A stretch of 64,000 bases of DNA from DATEOR01 sp963841425 (GCA_963841425.1 CAWJCL010000002.1:620001-684000); one strand, 5' to 3'; shown: positions 24,476-32,843, numbered from the stretch's first letter. Program-made: numbers and translations. Notes: generated from the letters alone by a model not told the origin.

Positions 24476-25993
24476 TCAGACTGCCGCGGAGGAGTCCACC
24501 CGCGGGAAGAGCGGCTCGGCAGGCGCGATCCCCTCCGACGCGCGGGTCTGCCCCGGGCGCGCTCGCTCCCAGTCCCCACTCCCGTCCTGGCCGAGCGCCT
24601 CGAGGATGCGGGGCGACGTCTCGGGGAGATACGACGCCAGCACGATCGCAAGCACGCGCAGCCCGTCGGCAAGGTCGAAGAGGACGCGGTCGAGCTCCTC
24701 CGACTTCGCCTCGTCCTTCGCCAACTCCCACGGCGCGTTCTGCTCCACGTGTCGGTTGAGGGCGCGGACGATCTCCCAGATCTCCTCGAGTCCGCCCGTC
24801 AGGTCGTAGGCGTCCAGGCGCGCGACGATCTTCGGTCCCAGGCCGTCGAGCTCCGCAGCCAGCTCCGCGGAGCCCTCGACAACCGGGACCTTCCCGTCCC
24901 TGTAGCGCGCGATCATCGCCGTCGTCCGCGACAGCAGGTTGCCGAGGTCGTTGCCGAGCTCGCGCACGTACCGCTCGTGCAGCCCGTCGATCGAGATGTT
25001 TCCGTCCTGCCCGAACGAGGCGGCGCGAAAGAGGTAGTAGCGCACCGCGTCGGCCCCGTAGGCGTCGACGAGCTCGAGCGTGTCGATGACGTTCCCGACC
25101 GACTTGGACATCTTGCGATCGTCCATCAGGAGATAGCCGTGCACGAAGAGCTGCTTGGGCACGCTGATCCCCGCGCCCATCAGAAGCGCCGGCCAGATCA
25201 CGCAATGGAACTTGAGGATGTCTTTCGCGAGGAGGTGGTGGACCTCCGGCCATAGCCGCTCGCGGAGGTCCTCGCCCTCGCGCGCGAAGGCAAGTGCGCT
25301 CCAATAGTTGATGAGCGCATCGACCCAGACGTAGACGACCTGGTCGGAATCCCAAGGGACGGACACGCCCCAGCGCTGCGTGGCACGACTGACGCTGATG
25401 TCGTCGAGACCGTGCTCGATGAAGCTCCGCGCCTCGTTGGCCCGGAACTTGGGCAGGACGAACTCCGGGTTCTCGTCGTACAGGGCGAGCAGCTTGTCCT
25501 GATAGGCGGAGAGACGGAAGAAGTAGTTCTTCTCCTCGACCCACTCCGGCGGGATCCCGTGCTGGGGACACTTGCCGTCCACGAGCTCCGCCTCCGTGTA
25601 GAAGGACTCGCAGCGGCCGCAGTAGAGCCCGGCATAGGTGCCTTCGTAGATCTCGCCGGCGTCGTAGATCCGCTGCAGGAACTCCTGAACGACGCGTTCG
25701 TGGCGCTCGTCGGTCGTGCGGATGAAGAAATCGTTGGAGACGTTGATTCGCCGCGTCATCTCCATGAACGTCGCAGCGTTCCGGTCGACGAACTCCTTCG
25801 GATCGAGGCCGGCCTCCTCCGCGACCCGCGCGATGTTCGAGCCGTGCTCGTCGGTGCCCGTCAGGAAGAAGGTCTCCTCTCCACGCTGGCGTCGGTGGCG
25901 CGCGAGGATGTCCGCGGCGATCGTCGTGTAGGCATGCCCGACGTGCGGCGTCGCGTTGACGTAATAGATCGGAGTCGTGACGTAGAAGCTCAC
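24476..25993 (-). CDS. metG: Methionyl-tRNA synthetase
   Basis: About 505 residues. Class I signatures: HVGHAYTT (HIGH equivalent) and DDRKMSKSVGN (KMSKS). Only one Cys pair (LYCGRCESF) with a shortened second knuckle (GKCPQH) is present in the connective peptide. The anticodon-binding helical domain is complete and there is no C-terminal EMAP-like domain. GTG 25993 is chosen because TATGAT lies eight bases upstream; a TTG at 26002 is in frame. Charges tRNA-Met and heads the tatD-rsmA-ispE run. Confidence 0.95.
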   Translation of the reverse strand: MSFYVTTPIYYVNATPHVGHAYTTIAADILARHRRQRGEETFFLTGTDEHGSNIARVAEEAGLDPKEFVDRNAATFMEMTRRINVSNDFFIRTTDERHERVVQEFLQRIYDAGEIYEGTYAGLYCGRCESFYTEAELVDGKCPQHGIPPEWVEEKNYFFRLSAYQDKLLALYDENPEFVLPKFRANEARSFIEHGLDDISVSRATQRWGVSVPWDSDQVVYVWVDALINYWSALAFAREGEDLRERLWPEVHHLLAKDILKFHCVIWPALLMGAGISVPKQLFVHGYLLMDDRKMSKSVGNVIDTLELVDAYGADAVRYYLFRAASFGQDGNISIDGLHERYVRELGNDLGNLLSRTTAMIARYRDGKVPVVEGSAELAAELDGLGPKIVARLDAYDLTGGLEEIWEIVRALNRHVEQNAPWELAKDEAKSEELDRVLFDLADGLRVLAIVLASYLPETSPRILEALGQDGSGDWERARPGQTRASEGIAPAEPLFPRVDSSAAV

Positions 25994-26001
25994 GCACGGC
26001 A

Positions 26002-26007
26002 ATCATA
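26002..26007 (-). promoter_or_regulatory. Putative -10 hexamer for metG
   Basis: TATGAT on the minus strand, eight bases before GTG 25993. Confidence 0.4.
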
Positions 26008-27277
26008 CGAAGGACTCCGCGCGACCCTGCAGCCGCAAATGATGGTTAGAAATGGCAAGCGAGGGGACCTGTTTCGTGGAGTCCGCCGCAAACGAAAGGC
26101 AGGACAAACGTTGGGGTCGAACGGACCGACGGGGCGCCCGCTGAAAGGGCGCGCCACAAGGGGGGCAACGAAGACGGGGATCATCCGCAACATCGACGAC
26201 CTGGGCCGGATCGTCATCCCCATCGAGATCCGAAAGCGCTTTTCGCTCGGCGAGAAGGATCCGCTCGAGATCTCGGTGAAGGACGACGTGATCCTCCTGT
26301 CCAAGCCGCAGACGGTCTGCGTCTTCTGTGGGCGCCGCAACTCGCTGCAGGAGCACCGGGGGCGTGCCGTGTGCCGCAACTGCGTCACCGAGCTCGCGTC
26401 GGCACCGGGCTAACCCGGCGCAGAGCGCCCCGAGGCCGAGAAGCGCCGCAACTCCTGCCGCCTCCCAGACGTGGCCTGGGCCGGAATGGGCCGCTGCGTC
26501 CCCGGCTTCTCGGTGAGGGCCGGCAGCGCCGTGCACGGCCGCTGACGGGTGGGGAACGAGGCTTCCCGGAGCGCTCGCGGGCTGCGCGACTCCCGCTCGA
26601 TCCGGTGACGTGACCACGCCTTCCGGGCGCGGGTGTCGAACCTCCGACGGCCGCCGCACCGTGCGCGCCCGTGGCGCCGCCTGCGTCTCCCGCGCCGGCT
26701 CGATACTCGGCTCCTCCACGGCCGCCGGCGCCGGTGCGACGTGGATGTGGTGCTTCGAGCCGGAGCCGTGGGCGGGCGCCGGCGCAGGGTCCGGCTCGGT
26801 CGGGGCCGGCTCGTCCGGCGCGGGAGCCGGCGCAAGCGGGGGTAGGAGTCCGAGCGGATCGACGTAGCCGTTCGGCTCGTCGGCTCTGCGGACGCCCAGG
26901 TAGACGTACGGCCGGCTCGCGTCTCCGACCGACCCTACGACGTCTCCCTCGCCAACCGCGAGCGCCCGCGAGACAGAGGTGGAACCGAGGCGCTGCAGCG
27001 TGACCGCGTAACCGTCTGCGGTGCGGATCGTGATCGTCTTCCCGCCCGTCGGGACGGTGCCGGCGAAGCTGACCGTGCCCGCTGCCGGCGCACGGACGGG
27101 CGTGCCGGCCGGAGCGCCGATGTCGACGCCGCGGTGCTGGCCGCCAGCATAGGGGTCGTCACCAAGGACGAAGGGTCGAAGCACCGGCCCGTCGACGGGC
27201 CAGGTCCAGGCGAGCGCGGGCTGCACGCCGACCTGGAGCGCGACGAGGACCGGAAGCAGCAAGGCGAGGCCTTTCAT
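26003..27277 (-). CDS. Secreted LytM/M23-like protein with degenerate catalytic site and C-terminal anchor
   Basis: From ATG 27277: signal peptide (MKGLALLLPVLVALQVGVQPALA), then an M23 domain (about 22-135) with GGQHRGVDIGAPAGTPV. The later M23 ligands are lost: where HxHxG-type residues are expected the protein reads YVYLGVRR. A long Pro/Ala-rich region and a terminal hydrophobic helix (AAGVAALLGLGALCAGLA) follow, so it is probably a non-hydrolytic wall-binding protein held at the membrane. The frame then runs on to 26003, fully antisense to the AbrB gene; this last part (about 130 residues) is probably not natural protein. A TAG in another frame at 26410-26412 would end it if one base were shifted. 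Confidence 0.7.
   Translation of the reverse strand: MKGLALLLPVLVALQVGVQPALAWTWPVDGPVLRPFVLGDDPYAGGQHRGVDIGAPAGTPVRAPAAGTVSFAGTVPTGGKTITIRTADGYAVTLQRLGSTSVSRALAVGEGDVVGSVGDASRPYVYLGVRRADEPNGYVDPLGLLPPLAPAPAPDEPAPTEPDPAPAPAHGSGSKHHIHVAPAPAAVEEPSIEPARETQAAPRARTVRRPSEVRHPRPEGVVTSPDRAGVAQPASAPGSLVPHPSAAVHGAAGPHREAGDAAAHSGPGHVWEAAGVAALLGLGALCAGLARCRRELGDAVAAHGTPPVLLQRVAAPTEDADRLRLGQEDHVVLHRDLERILLAERKALSDLDGDDDPAQVVDVADDPRLRCPPCGAPFQRAPRRSVRPQRLSCLSFAADSTKQVPSLAISNHHLRLQGRAESFV
26039..26413 (+). CDS. AbrB/SpoVT-like transition-state regulator with zinc ribbon
   Basis: About 124 residues from ATG 26039 (a second ATG follows directly). After a basic lead the swapped-hairpin DNA-binding domain reads TGIIRNIDDLGRIVIPIEIR, then EKDPLEISVKDDVILLSK. 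It ends with a small CxxC...CxxC zinc knuckle (VCVFCGRR ... VCRNCV). The start may lie closer to TGIIRN, since the first 40 residues look like a basic tail. In Firmicutes this family represses stationary-phase genes; the role here is unknown. It lies antisense to the end of the M23-like frame. Confidence 0.87.
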   Translation: MMVRNGKRGDLFRGVRRKRKAGQTLGSNGPTGRPLKGRATRGATKTGIIRNIDDLGRIVIPIEIRKRFSLGEKDPLEISVKDDVILLSKPQTVCVFCGRRNSLQEHRGRAVCRNCVTELASAPG

Positions 27278-27315
27278 GCCGCTCCTCCTCGTTGTCAAGT
27301 TTGCGAACGAGAACG

Positions 27316-27345
27316 AGCGTAGCAGGACGGGCGCCTCGTTGTCAA
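27316..27345 (-). promoter_or_regulatory. Sigma-70-like promoter of the M23-like gene
   Basis: Minus strand TTGACA (27340-27345), 18-base spacer, TACGCT (27316-27321), about 40 bases before ATG 27277. The 12-mer TTGACAACGAGG that contains the -35 box occurs again at 27287-27298, next to the ribosome-binding site; the second copy could be an operator. Confidence 0.6.
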
Positions 27346-27371
27346 CACAGGCTACAGCAGTCTTCGTCGAA

Positions 27372-28181
27372 CTACAGTGACCCTTTGTAAAGCTTGTTGC
27401 GCGGGATTCCGCTGAGCCGCGAGACGACATCGGCGGCCTGACGCCGCGGAACTCCCGCCTCGACGAGCTCGACGACGGCTGCGAGCGCATCCTCCTCCGG
27501 GACCGACAAGCCATCCCCCGACGCCGGCCCAAGCACGAGCGTGATCTCGCCCTTCGGCGCCTCCTTGAACCGCGCGGCGACGTCGCGCACCGAGCCGCGA
27601 GCGACCTCCTCGAAGCGCTTCGTCAGTTCCCGGCAAACGGCGACCGGGCGCTCTGGATCGGCCTCCGCGAGCGAGCGCAGCGATCCCGGCAACCGCCTGG
27701 GCGACTCGAACGCGACGACCGGGCCGCTCCAGGAGGCGGTCTCCTCCCACAGCCGCTCTAGCGCCTCCCGCCGCCGCGGCAGATATCCAACGAACGAGTA
27801 GCGCTCGCCGACGAGTCCGCTGGCGACGAGGGCGGTCTCGACAGCGGACGGCCCAGGCAGCACGGTCACCTCAAGGCCGAGCTCGATTGCCGCGGAGATG
27901 AGCCGCGCGCCCGGGTCGTTCACCCCTGGAAGGCCCGCATCGCTCGCGAGCGCGACCCTCTCACCCCCCTCGAGCCGCGGCAGCAGCTCGTCGACTCGCT
28001 TCGCCTCGTTGTGGCGGTGGTAGCTGACGAGCTTGGCCTGGATCCCGTGACGCTCGAGGAGCGTGCGCGTCCGGCGCGTGTCCTCGCAGAGGACGAGGTC
28101 GGCCTCGCCTAGCTCGCGCAAGACTCGTAGCGTGACGTCCTCGAGGTTGCCGATCGGCGTCGCGCAGACGACGAGCGGCAT
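27372..28181 (-). CDS. rsmI: 16S rRNA (cytidine(1402)-2'-O)-methyltransferase
   Basis: 269 residues from ATG 28181. The tetrapyrrole-methylase-like fold shows VVCATPIGNLEDVTLRVL, CEDTRRTRTLL, SDAGLPGVNDPGARL and VTVLPGPSAVETALVASG, FVGYLPR, all typical of RsmI. It methylates C1402 in the ribosomal decoding centre together with RsmH. A small C-terminal helical domain ends GIPRNKLYKGSL. A long hairpin separates it from the upstream ROK gene. Confidence 0.95.
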   Translation of the reverse strand: MPLVVCATPIGNLEDVTLRVLRELGEADLVLCEDTRRTRTLLERHGIQAKLVSYHRHNEAKRVDELLPRLEGGERVALASDAGLPGVNDPGARLISAAIELGLEVTVLPGPSAVETALVASGLVGERYSFVGYLPRRREALERLWEETASWSGPVVAFESPRRLPGSLRSLAEADPERPVAVCRELTKRFEEVARGSVRDVAARFKEAPKGEITLVLGPASGDGLSVPEEDALAAVVELVEAGVPRRQAADVVSRLSGIPRNKLYKGSL

Positions 28182-28182
28182 C

Positions 28183-28244
28183 AGTGCCCCTTCAGGCAAT
28201 GCTGCCCCGGCCCGAAGCAGGCGTGTATTGCCTGGAGGGGCACT
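28183..28244 (-). terminator. Long hairpin between ROK kinase and rsmI
   Basis: agtgccccttcaggcaat (28183-28200) and attgcctggaggggcact (28227-28244) pair at 17 of 18 positions around a 26-base loop. The element includes the ROK stop codon and ends just before the rsmI ATG. It may be a terminator, or a leader that hides the rsmI start; no T-run follows. Confidence 0.5.
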
Positions 28245-29199
28245 AGGACTCCCGGTGCAGCGCCTCGAAGCCGACGAGCCCCGCGCCGATGAGGCCTGCC
28301 TCGACCCCGAGCAGAGCCGGGACGATCTTGACCTCGTCCCGCGCCGGCGAGAGCGCGCGCTCACGAACGACCCTCCGGGCCGGCTCGAAGAGGAGGTCGC
28401 CTGCGCGCGCGAAACCACCGCCGATCACGACGAGCTCCGGGTTGAAGATGTTGACCAGGCTCGCAATGCCGACGCCGAGGTGGAAGCCGACGTGAGAGAG
28501 CACGTCGCGGGCATCCCCGGGGCCATGCGCGGCGAGGTCGACGGCGAGACGCGCGTCGACGGTCTTGCCCTCGGCTGCCGCGCGCCCGAGATCCCCTTCG
28601 GGATTCTGCTCGGCCGCCTCACGGGCGTAGCCGTCCGCGGCCGTGCCCGACGCCAGCACCTCGAGATGGCCGCGTCCGGGACAGCGGCCCTGGCAGGGAG
28701 GCCCGTGAAGGTCGAGCGTGATGTGGCCGAGCTCGGCTGCAGCGCCGATCGCGCCGCGGTAGAGATTGCCGTCGAGTATCAGGCCGCCACCCACCCCCGT
28801 CCCGAGGGTGAGCATGACCATGTGACGGGAACCGCGGCCGGCTCCGCGGCGGTGCTCGGCGAGCGCCGCGGCATTCGCATCGTTCTCGATCGCGACCGGC
28901 ATGCCGAACCGCGCGCTGAGCCGATCGCGTAGCGGCACGTCCGAGAGCGGAATGTTGACGGAGTCGATCGCCTCCCCCCGGCGCTGGTCGATCGTCGAGG
29001 GAATACCGATCCCGATCGCGCCGATGCCCTCCTCCAGGAGGCCCTCGGCGGCCTCCTCGACCTGCGCCAGAACGGCGTCCTCGCTACTCGTGTCGGTCGC
29101 GCCGACGACGCGTCTCTCGACCACGCCCCCATCGTCGACGACCCCCGAGAGCAGCTTCGTGCCCCCGAGGTCGAGGGCGATCACACGGGGGGGAGCCAT
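28243..29199 (-). CDS. ROK-family sugar kinase (glucokinase-like)
   Basis: 318 residues. VIALDLGGTKLLSGVVD (phosphate loop), IENDANAAALAE (catalytic Asp), TLGTGVGGGLILDG, and the ROK zinc segment around GHITLDLHG. That segment reads PPCQGRCPGRGHLE, with His where the third zinc cysteine normally stands. It most resembles polyphosphate/ATP glucokinases. Convergent spacing to rsmI is filled by a long hairpin. Divergent from the LCP gene. Confidence 0.9.
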   Translation of the reverse strand: MAPPRVIALDLGGTKLLSGVVDDGGVVERRVVGATDTSSEDAVLAQVEEAAEGLLEEGIGAIGIGIPSTIDQRRGEAIDSVNIPLSDVPLRDRLSARFGMPVAIENDANAAALAEHRRGAGRGSRHMVMLTLGTGVGGGLILDGNLYRGAIGAAAELGHITLDLHGPPCQGRCPGRGHLEVLASGTAADGYAREAAEQNPEGDLGRAAAEGKTVDARLAVDLAAHGPGDARDVLSHVGFHLGVGIASLVNIFNPELVVIGGGFARAGDLLFEPARRVVRERALSPARDEVKIVPALLGVEAGLIGAGLVGFEALHRES

Positions 29200-29212
29200 G
29201 GGCTACGGCTAC

Positions 29213-29218
29213 GATACT
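29213..29218 (+). promoter_or_regulatory. Putative -10 hexamer (leaderless) for the LCP gene
   Basis: GATACT seven bases before GTG 29226; an alternative TACGAT overlaps it. Confidence 0.35.
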
Positions 29219-29225
29219 CGGTCGC

Positions 29226-30404
29226 GTGGCGCCCAAGGACAAGCCGTACCGCATCTATCGCGGCGGGAGAGCAAAGGGCCCGATCCGCCCCGAGTCGCCG
29301 AAGTCCGACCGCAGGATGGACAGGGACAAGGCGAACGGACCCGAGCCCCGCGAGTACCGCGGCCCGAAGCCCGCCAGGAAACGGCGGCGCTGGGTCCGCC
29401 CTGTCGTCTGGACCCTCGTCGGCCTGCTCGTCTTGGCCCTGGTCTGGGGAGTGTTGGGCTACCTCGCCTTCCGGAGCGGCGTCAAGAAGGCGAACGAGAA
29501 GCTCGACCCGCGCGCGGAGCGGGCGCTCACGCCGCAGGACGGAATCATGCTCTCGAACCCGAGCAATGTCCTCGTCCTCGGCGCCGACAACGGCTCCAAG
29601 AGCAGACAGGGATCCGTCGCCCGCTCGGACTCGATCATGGTCGTGCACACGGATCCCGACGAGCACAGAATCGCGCTCCTCTCCATCCCCCGCGACCTGC
29701 GCGTGGACATCCCGGGCCACGGCGAGGACAAGATCAACGCGGCCTTTGCCTACGGGGGCCCGACGCTCGCCATCAAGACCGTTCAGAGCGTCACTGGCCT
29801 CCCGATCAACCACGTCGTCGTCGTCGATTTCGGCACCTTCGACGAGGTGATCGACGCCCTCGGCGGGGTCTCGATCGACGTCCCCAAGCGGATTCTCTCC
29901 AACAAGTTCGAGTGCCCGTTCGGGACGGAGGCGCGCTGCGACCGCTGGAAGGGCTGGCGGTTCAAGAGGGGTGAGCAGACGATGAGCGGCAAGCGCGCCT
30001 TGATCTATGCGCGGATTCGCGAGAACCAGCTCGACCCCAGCGAGTCGGACATCACGCGCGGCGAGCGCCAGCAAGCGGTCGTCTCCGCGATGGCGGACAA
30101 GATCGTCAGCTTCACGGAGTACCTGAAGGCGCCCTTCAACGGCGACGACATCACGAAGCCGCTTGCGACCGACCTCTCCGCCGCGCAGATCCTCCAGCTC
30201 TCCTGGATCAAGTTCCGCACCCCGTCGAATGGGAAGCTGAAGTGCCGCCTGGGCGGCCTTGCCTCGAACATCGGCGGGATCGACTACATCATCGGGACCG
30301 AGGAGAACGTCTCGGTGCTCGCGATGGTGACCGGGAAGAGCGCGCCACAGCCTCCGAAGCCGGCGTCCGGCCCCTACGGCCCGGGCTGCATCGTGGGCGG
30401 TTAG
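29226..30404 (+). CDS. LytR-CpsA-Psr family cell-wall glycopolymer ligase
   Basis: 392 residues from GTG 29226. A long basic cytoplasmic lead, one transmembrane helix (VVWTLVGLLVLALVWGVLGYLAF) and an outer LCP domain with NVLVLGADN, ARSDSIMVVHTDP, LSIPRDLRVDIPG, KINAAFAYGGP and YARIRENQLD. These residues bind the polyprenyl pyrophosphate of a glycopolymer, which LCP enzymes attach to peptidoglycan. A Cys pair (ECPFGTEARCD) may form a disulfide. Followed by a coupled DUF2007 gene. Confidence 0.92.
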   Translation: MAPKDKPYRIYRGGRAKGPIRPESPKSDRRMDRDKANGPEPREYRGPKPARKRRRWVRPVVWTLVGLLVLALVWGVLGYLAFRSGVKKANEKLDPRAERALTPQDGIMLSNPSNVLVLGADNGSKSRQGSVARSDSIMVVHTDPDEHRIALLSIPRDLRVDIPGHGEDKINAAFAYGGPTLAIKTVQSVTGLPINHVVVVDFGTFDEVIDALGGVSIDVPKRILSNKFECPFGTEARCDRWKGWRFKRGEQTMSGKRALIYARIRENQLDPSESDITRGERQQAVVSAMADKIVSFTEYLKAPFNGDDITKPLATDLSAAQILQLSWIKFRTPSNGKLKCRLGGLASNIGGIDYIIGTEENVSVLAMVTGKSAPQPPKPASGPYGPGCIVGG

Positions 30405-30408
30405 CGAG

Positions 30409-30414
30409 TAGCGT
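30409..30414 (+). promoter_or_regulatory. Putative -10 hexamer (leaderless) for DUF2007 gene
   Basis: TAGCGT seven bases before GTG 30422, just after the LCP stop. Confidence 0.35.
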
Positions 30415-30421
30415 CCCAGCC

Positions 30422-30640
30422 GTGGAGGAAGACCAGACCGTCGTCCTGACCGTCGTCCCCGGCGAGACCGAGGCCGAGCTCGTCTGCGGGTTGCTCCGGG
30501 CCAACGGCATCGAGTGCGCCTATCGCGACACGGATGCGATCGACTCGCCGATCGAGGGCTTCATGACCTCGGGACCCCGGGAGATCCTCGTGCACGAAGC
30601 GGATCGCGAGACGGCGAGGGCGCTGCTCCCCGAGTCCTAG
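30422..30640 (+). CDS. DUF2007-type putative signal-transducing protein
   Basis: 72 residues. The short alpha/beta fold opens TVVLTVVPGETEAELVCGLLRANGIEC and closes with ILVHEADRETARALL, the usual DUF2007 pattern (a PII-like ferredoxin-type fold). No ligand is known. The stop overlaps the convergent FmdB-type gene by four bases. Confidence 0.8.
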   Translation: MEEDQTVVLTVVPGETEAELVCGLLRANGIECAYRDTDAIDSPIEGFMTSGPREILVHEADRETARALLPES

Positions 30641-30945
30641 GCCTCGGCGGCTTTCTTCTCCGACTTCTTCTCGCCCTGCTTCTCCGGCTTCGAGCTCGAG
30701 GAGTCCTTCTTCTCGGAGGAGTCCGACTTGTCGGGCTTGTCGCCGTCGCCGTCGCGCTTGCGGGAGCCGCGGCCGTAGTCGGTCGTGTAGAAGCCCGAGC
30801 CTTTGAAGTGGAGCGCGGCAGGGTAGAGCACCTTCTCGAGCGGGCTTTCACCGCAGATCTGGCACTCTGACGGAGGCGGATCCGTCATCCGCTGGAACAG
30901 CTCGAACGTGTGCCCGTTTGGGCATCTGTATTCGTAGATCGGCAT
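30637..30945 (-). CDS. FmdB-family zinc ribbon protein
   Basis: 102 residues. MPIYEYRCPNGHTFELFQ, SECQICG and the short body LYPAALHFKGSGFYTTDYGR define the FmdB/CxxC regulatory protein family. The C-terminal 45 residues are a Lys/Asp/Ser/Glu low-complexity tail, common in actinobacterial members. One cysteine of the first knuckle is replaced (C..NGH). Function unknown; a zinc-binding regulator is supposed. Confidence 0.88.
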   Translation of the reverse strand: MPIYEYRCPNGHTFELFQRMTDPPPSECQICGESPLEKVLYPAALHFKGSGFYTTDYGRGSRKRDGDGDKPDKSDSSEKKDSSSSKPEKQGEKKSEKKAAEA

Positions 30946-30974
30946 CGAAAGAAAGGCCCGGTTTGCGGGAGGAA

Positions 30975-32633
30975 ATGCTACCAGGGGGGACGGCCGCCCC
31001 CGGCGCGCGCGCCGAGCGGGCGCCGCGCCAATCCTGGCTCGAGCGCGCCGTTCTGCGGGTTCGTGAAGACCCGTACCGGCTCGGAGTGGGCGTCATCTCC
31101 GCGGCGCTCGCCACCTTCCTCCTCTTCCAGATGACCGTCTGGCCTCCGCACGAGGACGAGACTCTCGTCTTCTTCGTCACCCAGCAGCCGGTCGGCGATG
31201 TCTTCTCCACGGTGTTCGCCGAGCGGGGCGGCGCGCCGCTCCACTGGCTCCTCGCCTACCTGGCGGGCTCGATCTCCCCCAGCCTGACCGCGCTGCGGCT
31301 CGTGTCGGTCATCTTCGCGGTGGCGAGCATGCCCGTGATCGCGGCACTCGTCGCCCGGCTCACGGACAGGCGCACCGCGCTCGTCGCCACGGCGCTCGCC
31401 GCGGCGAGCTGGATCACGATCTACCACGGTATCTACGCGCGGATGTACAGCCTCTTTCTCTTCCTCAGCGCGCTCTCGTTCCTCACGCTGCTCCGCGCCG
31501 TCGGCACGCGCGACCCGAGGCGCTGGGCCGCGTGGATCGTGGCGATGGTGCTCACGATTGCGACACAGCCGTACGGGACCTTCGTGCTCGCCGCGCAGGC
31601 CGTGTACGTCCTGGCCCGCAGGCGGCGCCGCGAGTTCCCGCTCCGGCCGGCCGCGATCTCGTTCGGGATCGTGGTCGCGCTCGTCGCGCCCCTCTGGCTC
31701 ATCTACCGCGTGCTCGCATCGCGCTTCGGCATCGGCCTGACCGGAGAGAGCGACTCGAAGCTCGGATCCCCGGTCGACGTCCTCGAGTACGTCTGGCAAA
31801 CGATCGGCGACTTCGGCGCCGGCTGGACCGCCGCAACGGCCGTCATCGCCGCGCTCGCGGTCATCGGCGGAGTAGTCCTCTTCCGCACGCGCCCCGCCGC
31901 GGTGCTCCTGACCGCCACGGTGCTGCTCGTTCCGACGATCGCGCTCATGGCCGCCCGGTCGCAGTCGAGCGTCTTCCTCGAGAGCAGGCACCTGATTTTC
32001 GCGCTCCCGTTTTTCCAGATGCTCGTCGCCGCCGGGCTCCTGAAGCTGGCCGGCGGGGCGGGGCGGGCGGAGGCGGCCGTCGTCCTGGTCGGCCTCACCG
32101 CGCTCCTCGGCGTCGAGCTCGCCTGGGGCTGGCAGAAGACGCCCTACATGTATGCCGGCGAGCCCGCCGCCCGCGAGCAGGCGCGAGAGGACGCCGCCGC
32201 ATGGCTCGCTCACACGAGCCGGCCGGACGACGTCCTTTTCGGCTACGAGCCGCTCTACCTCGACGCGCGCGAGGCAGGAGCGCCGTTCGGCTCCGTGATC
32301 GTCCAGCGCGCGGATCCCCGGCTCGCGATCGAGAGCCTCGACGAGGCGCCGAAGCCGCTCGGCCGCGGCGTGTGGGTCTTCGACGCCTCCGACCAGAGCG
32401 ACCGAAGCCGCGTCTCGCTCACGATTCCCGAGACCGTCCCCGGACCGATCTTCGAGTCCCGAGCGTGGGGCCCGTTCCTCGTCATCAGGACCAAAGAGCC
32501 GGTGCAGGATGCGGAGGACTTCTTCCGCGACACCGCAGCGGTGGAGCTCGAGGGCCGGATCCTCGGCGTCGGGGACGCGAGCATCAACCTGCAGACCGCG
32601 CTCACCGCGCTCACCAGGTTGGAGAACCGCTAG
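30975..32633 (+). CDS. GT-C type membrane glycosyltransferase (GT39/ArnT-like)
   Basis: 552 residues from ATG 30975 with ggagg just upstream. About ten transmembrane helices follow a short lead. The first outer loop holds the acidic pair (WPPHEDETLVFF) expected for GT-C enzymes using polyprenyl-phosphate sugars, and WITIYHGIYARMYSLF resembles the conserved second loop. An outer C-terminal domain (from about 400) is soluble-like. It likely transfers a lipid-linked sugar to a surface acceptor. Its stop overlaps the convergent 68-residue gene. Confidence 0.85.
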   Translation: MLPGGTAAPGARAERAPRQSWLERAVLRVREDPYRLGVGVISAALATFLLFQMTVWPPHEDETLVFFVTQQPVGDVFSTVFAERGGAPLHWLLAYLAGSISPSLTALRLVSVIFAVASMPVIAALVARLTDRRTALVATALAAASWITIYHGIYARMYSLFLFLSALSFLTLLRAVGTRDPRRWAAWIVAMVLTIATQPYGTFVLAAQAVYVLARRRRREFPLRPAAISFGIVVALVAPLWLIYRVLASRFGIGLTGESDSKLGSPVDVLEYVWQTIGDFGAGWTAATAVIAALAVIGGVVLFRTRPAAVLLTATVLLVPTIALMAARSQSSVFLESRHLIFALPFFQMLVAAGLLKLAGGAGRAEAAVVLVGLTALLGVELAWGWQKTPYMYAGEPAAREQAREDAAAWLAHTSRPDDVLFGYEPLYLDAREAGAPFGSVIVQRADPRLAIESLDEAPKPLGRGVWVFDASDQSDRSRVSLTIPETVPGPIFESRAWGPFLVIRTKEPVQDAEDFFRDTAAVELEGRILGVGDASINLQTALTALTRLENR

Positions 32634-32836
32634 CGGTCAGGATCCTCGCGGGCCTCGCGCTCGACGGTCTCCACATAGCAGGGAGCCTGTTCGAAGGCGG
32701 CGAGGCCGGCCGGCGTCCGGCGCCTCTCGGGACGGCGGGGAACGCGCATCCGACCAGCGGCGACGACCCCGGCCGCGCTGCCGACGATGCCTCCGATCAC
32801 GAAGGAGCGGATCCGTTTCGCGCGCTCGCTCTCCAC
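32630..32836 (-). CDS. Small membrane-associated hypothetical protein
   Basis: 68 residues from GTG 32836. SERAKRIRSFVIGGIVGSAAGVVAAGR is a glycine-zipper-like helix, followed by a basic stretch and LAAFEQAPCYVETVEREAREDPDR. A -10-like TACAAT stands seven bases before the start. The general form (hydrophobic helix, basic patch, AFE-APCY motif) looks conserved but I cannot name a family. Convergent by four bases with the GT-C gene. Confidence 0.65.
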   Translation of the reverse strand: MESERAKRIRSFVIGGIVGSAAGVVAAGRMRVPRRPERRRTPAGLAAFEQAPCYVETVEREAREDPDR

Positions 32837-32843
32837 GTGAGCG

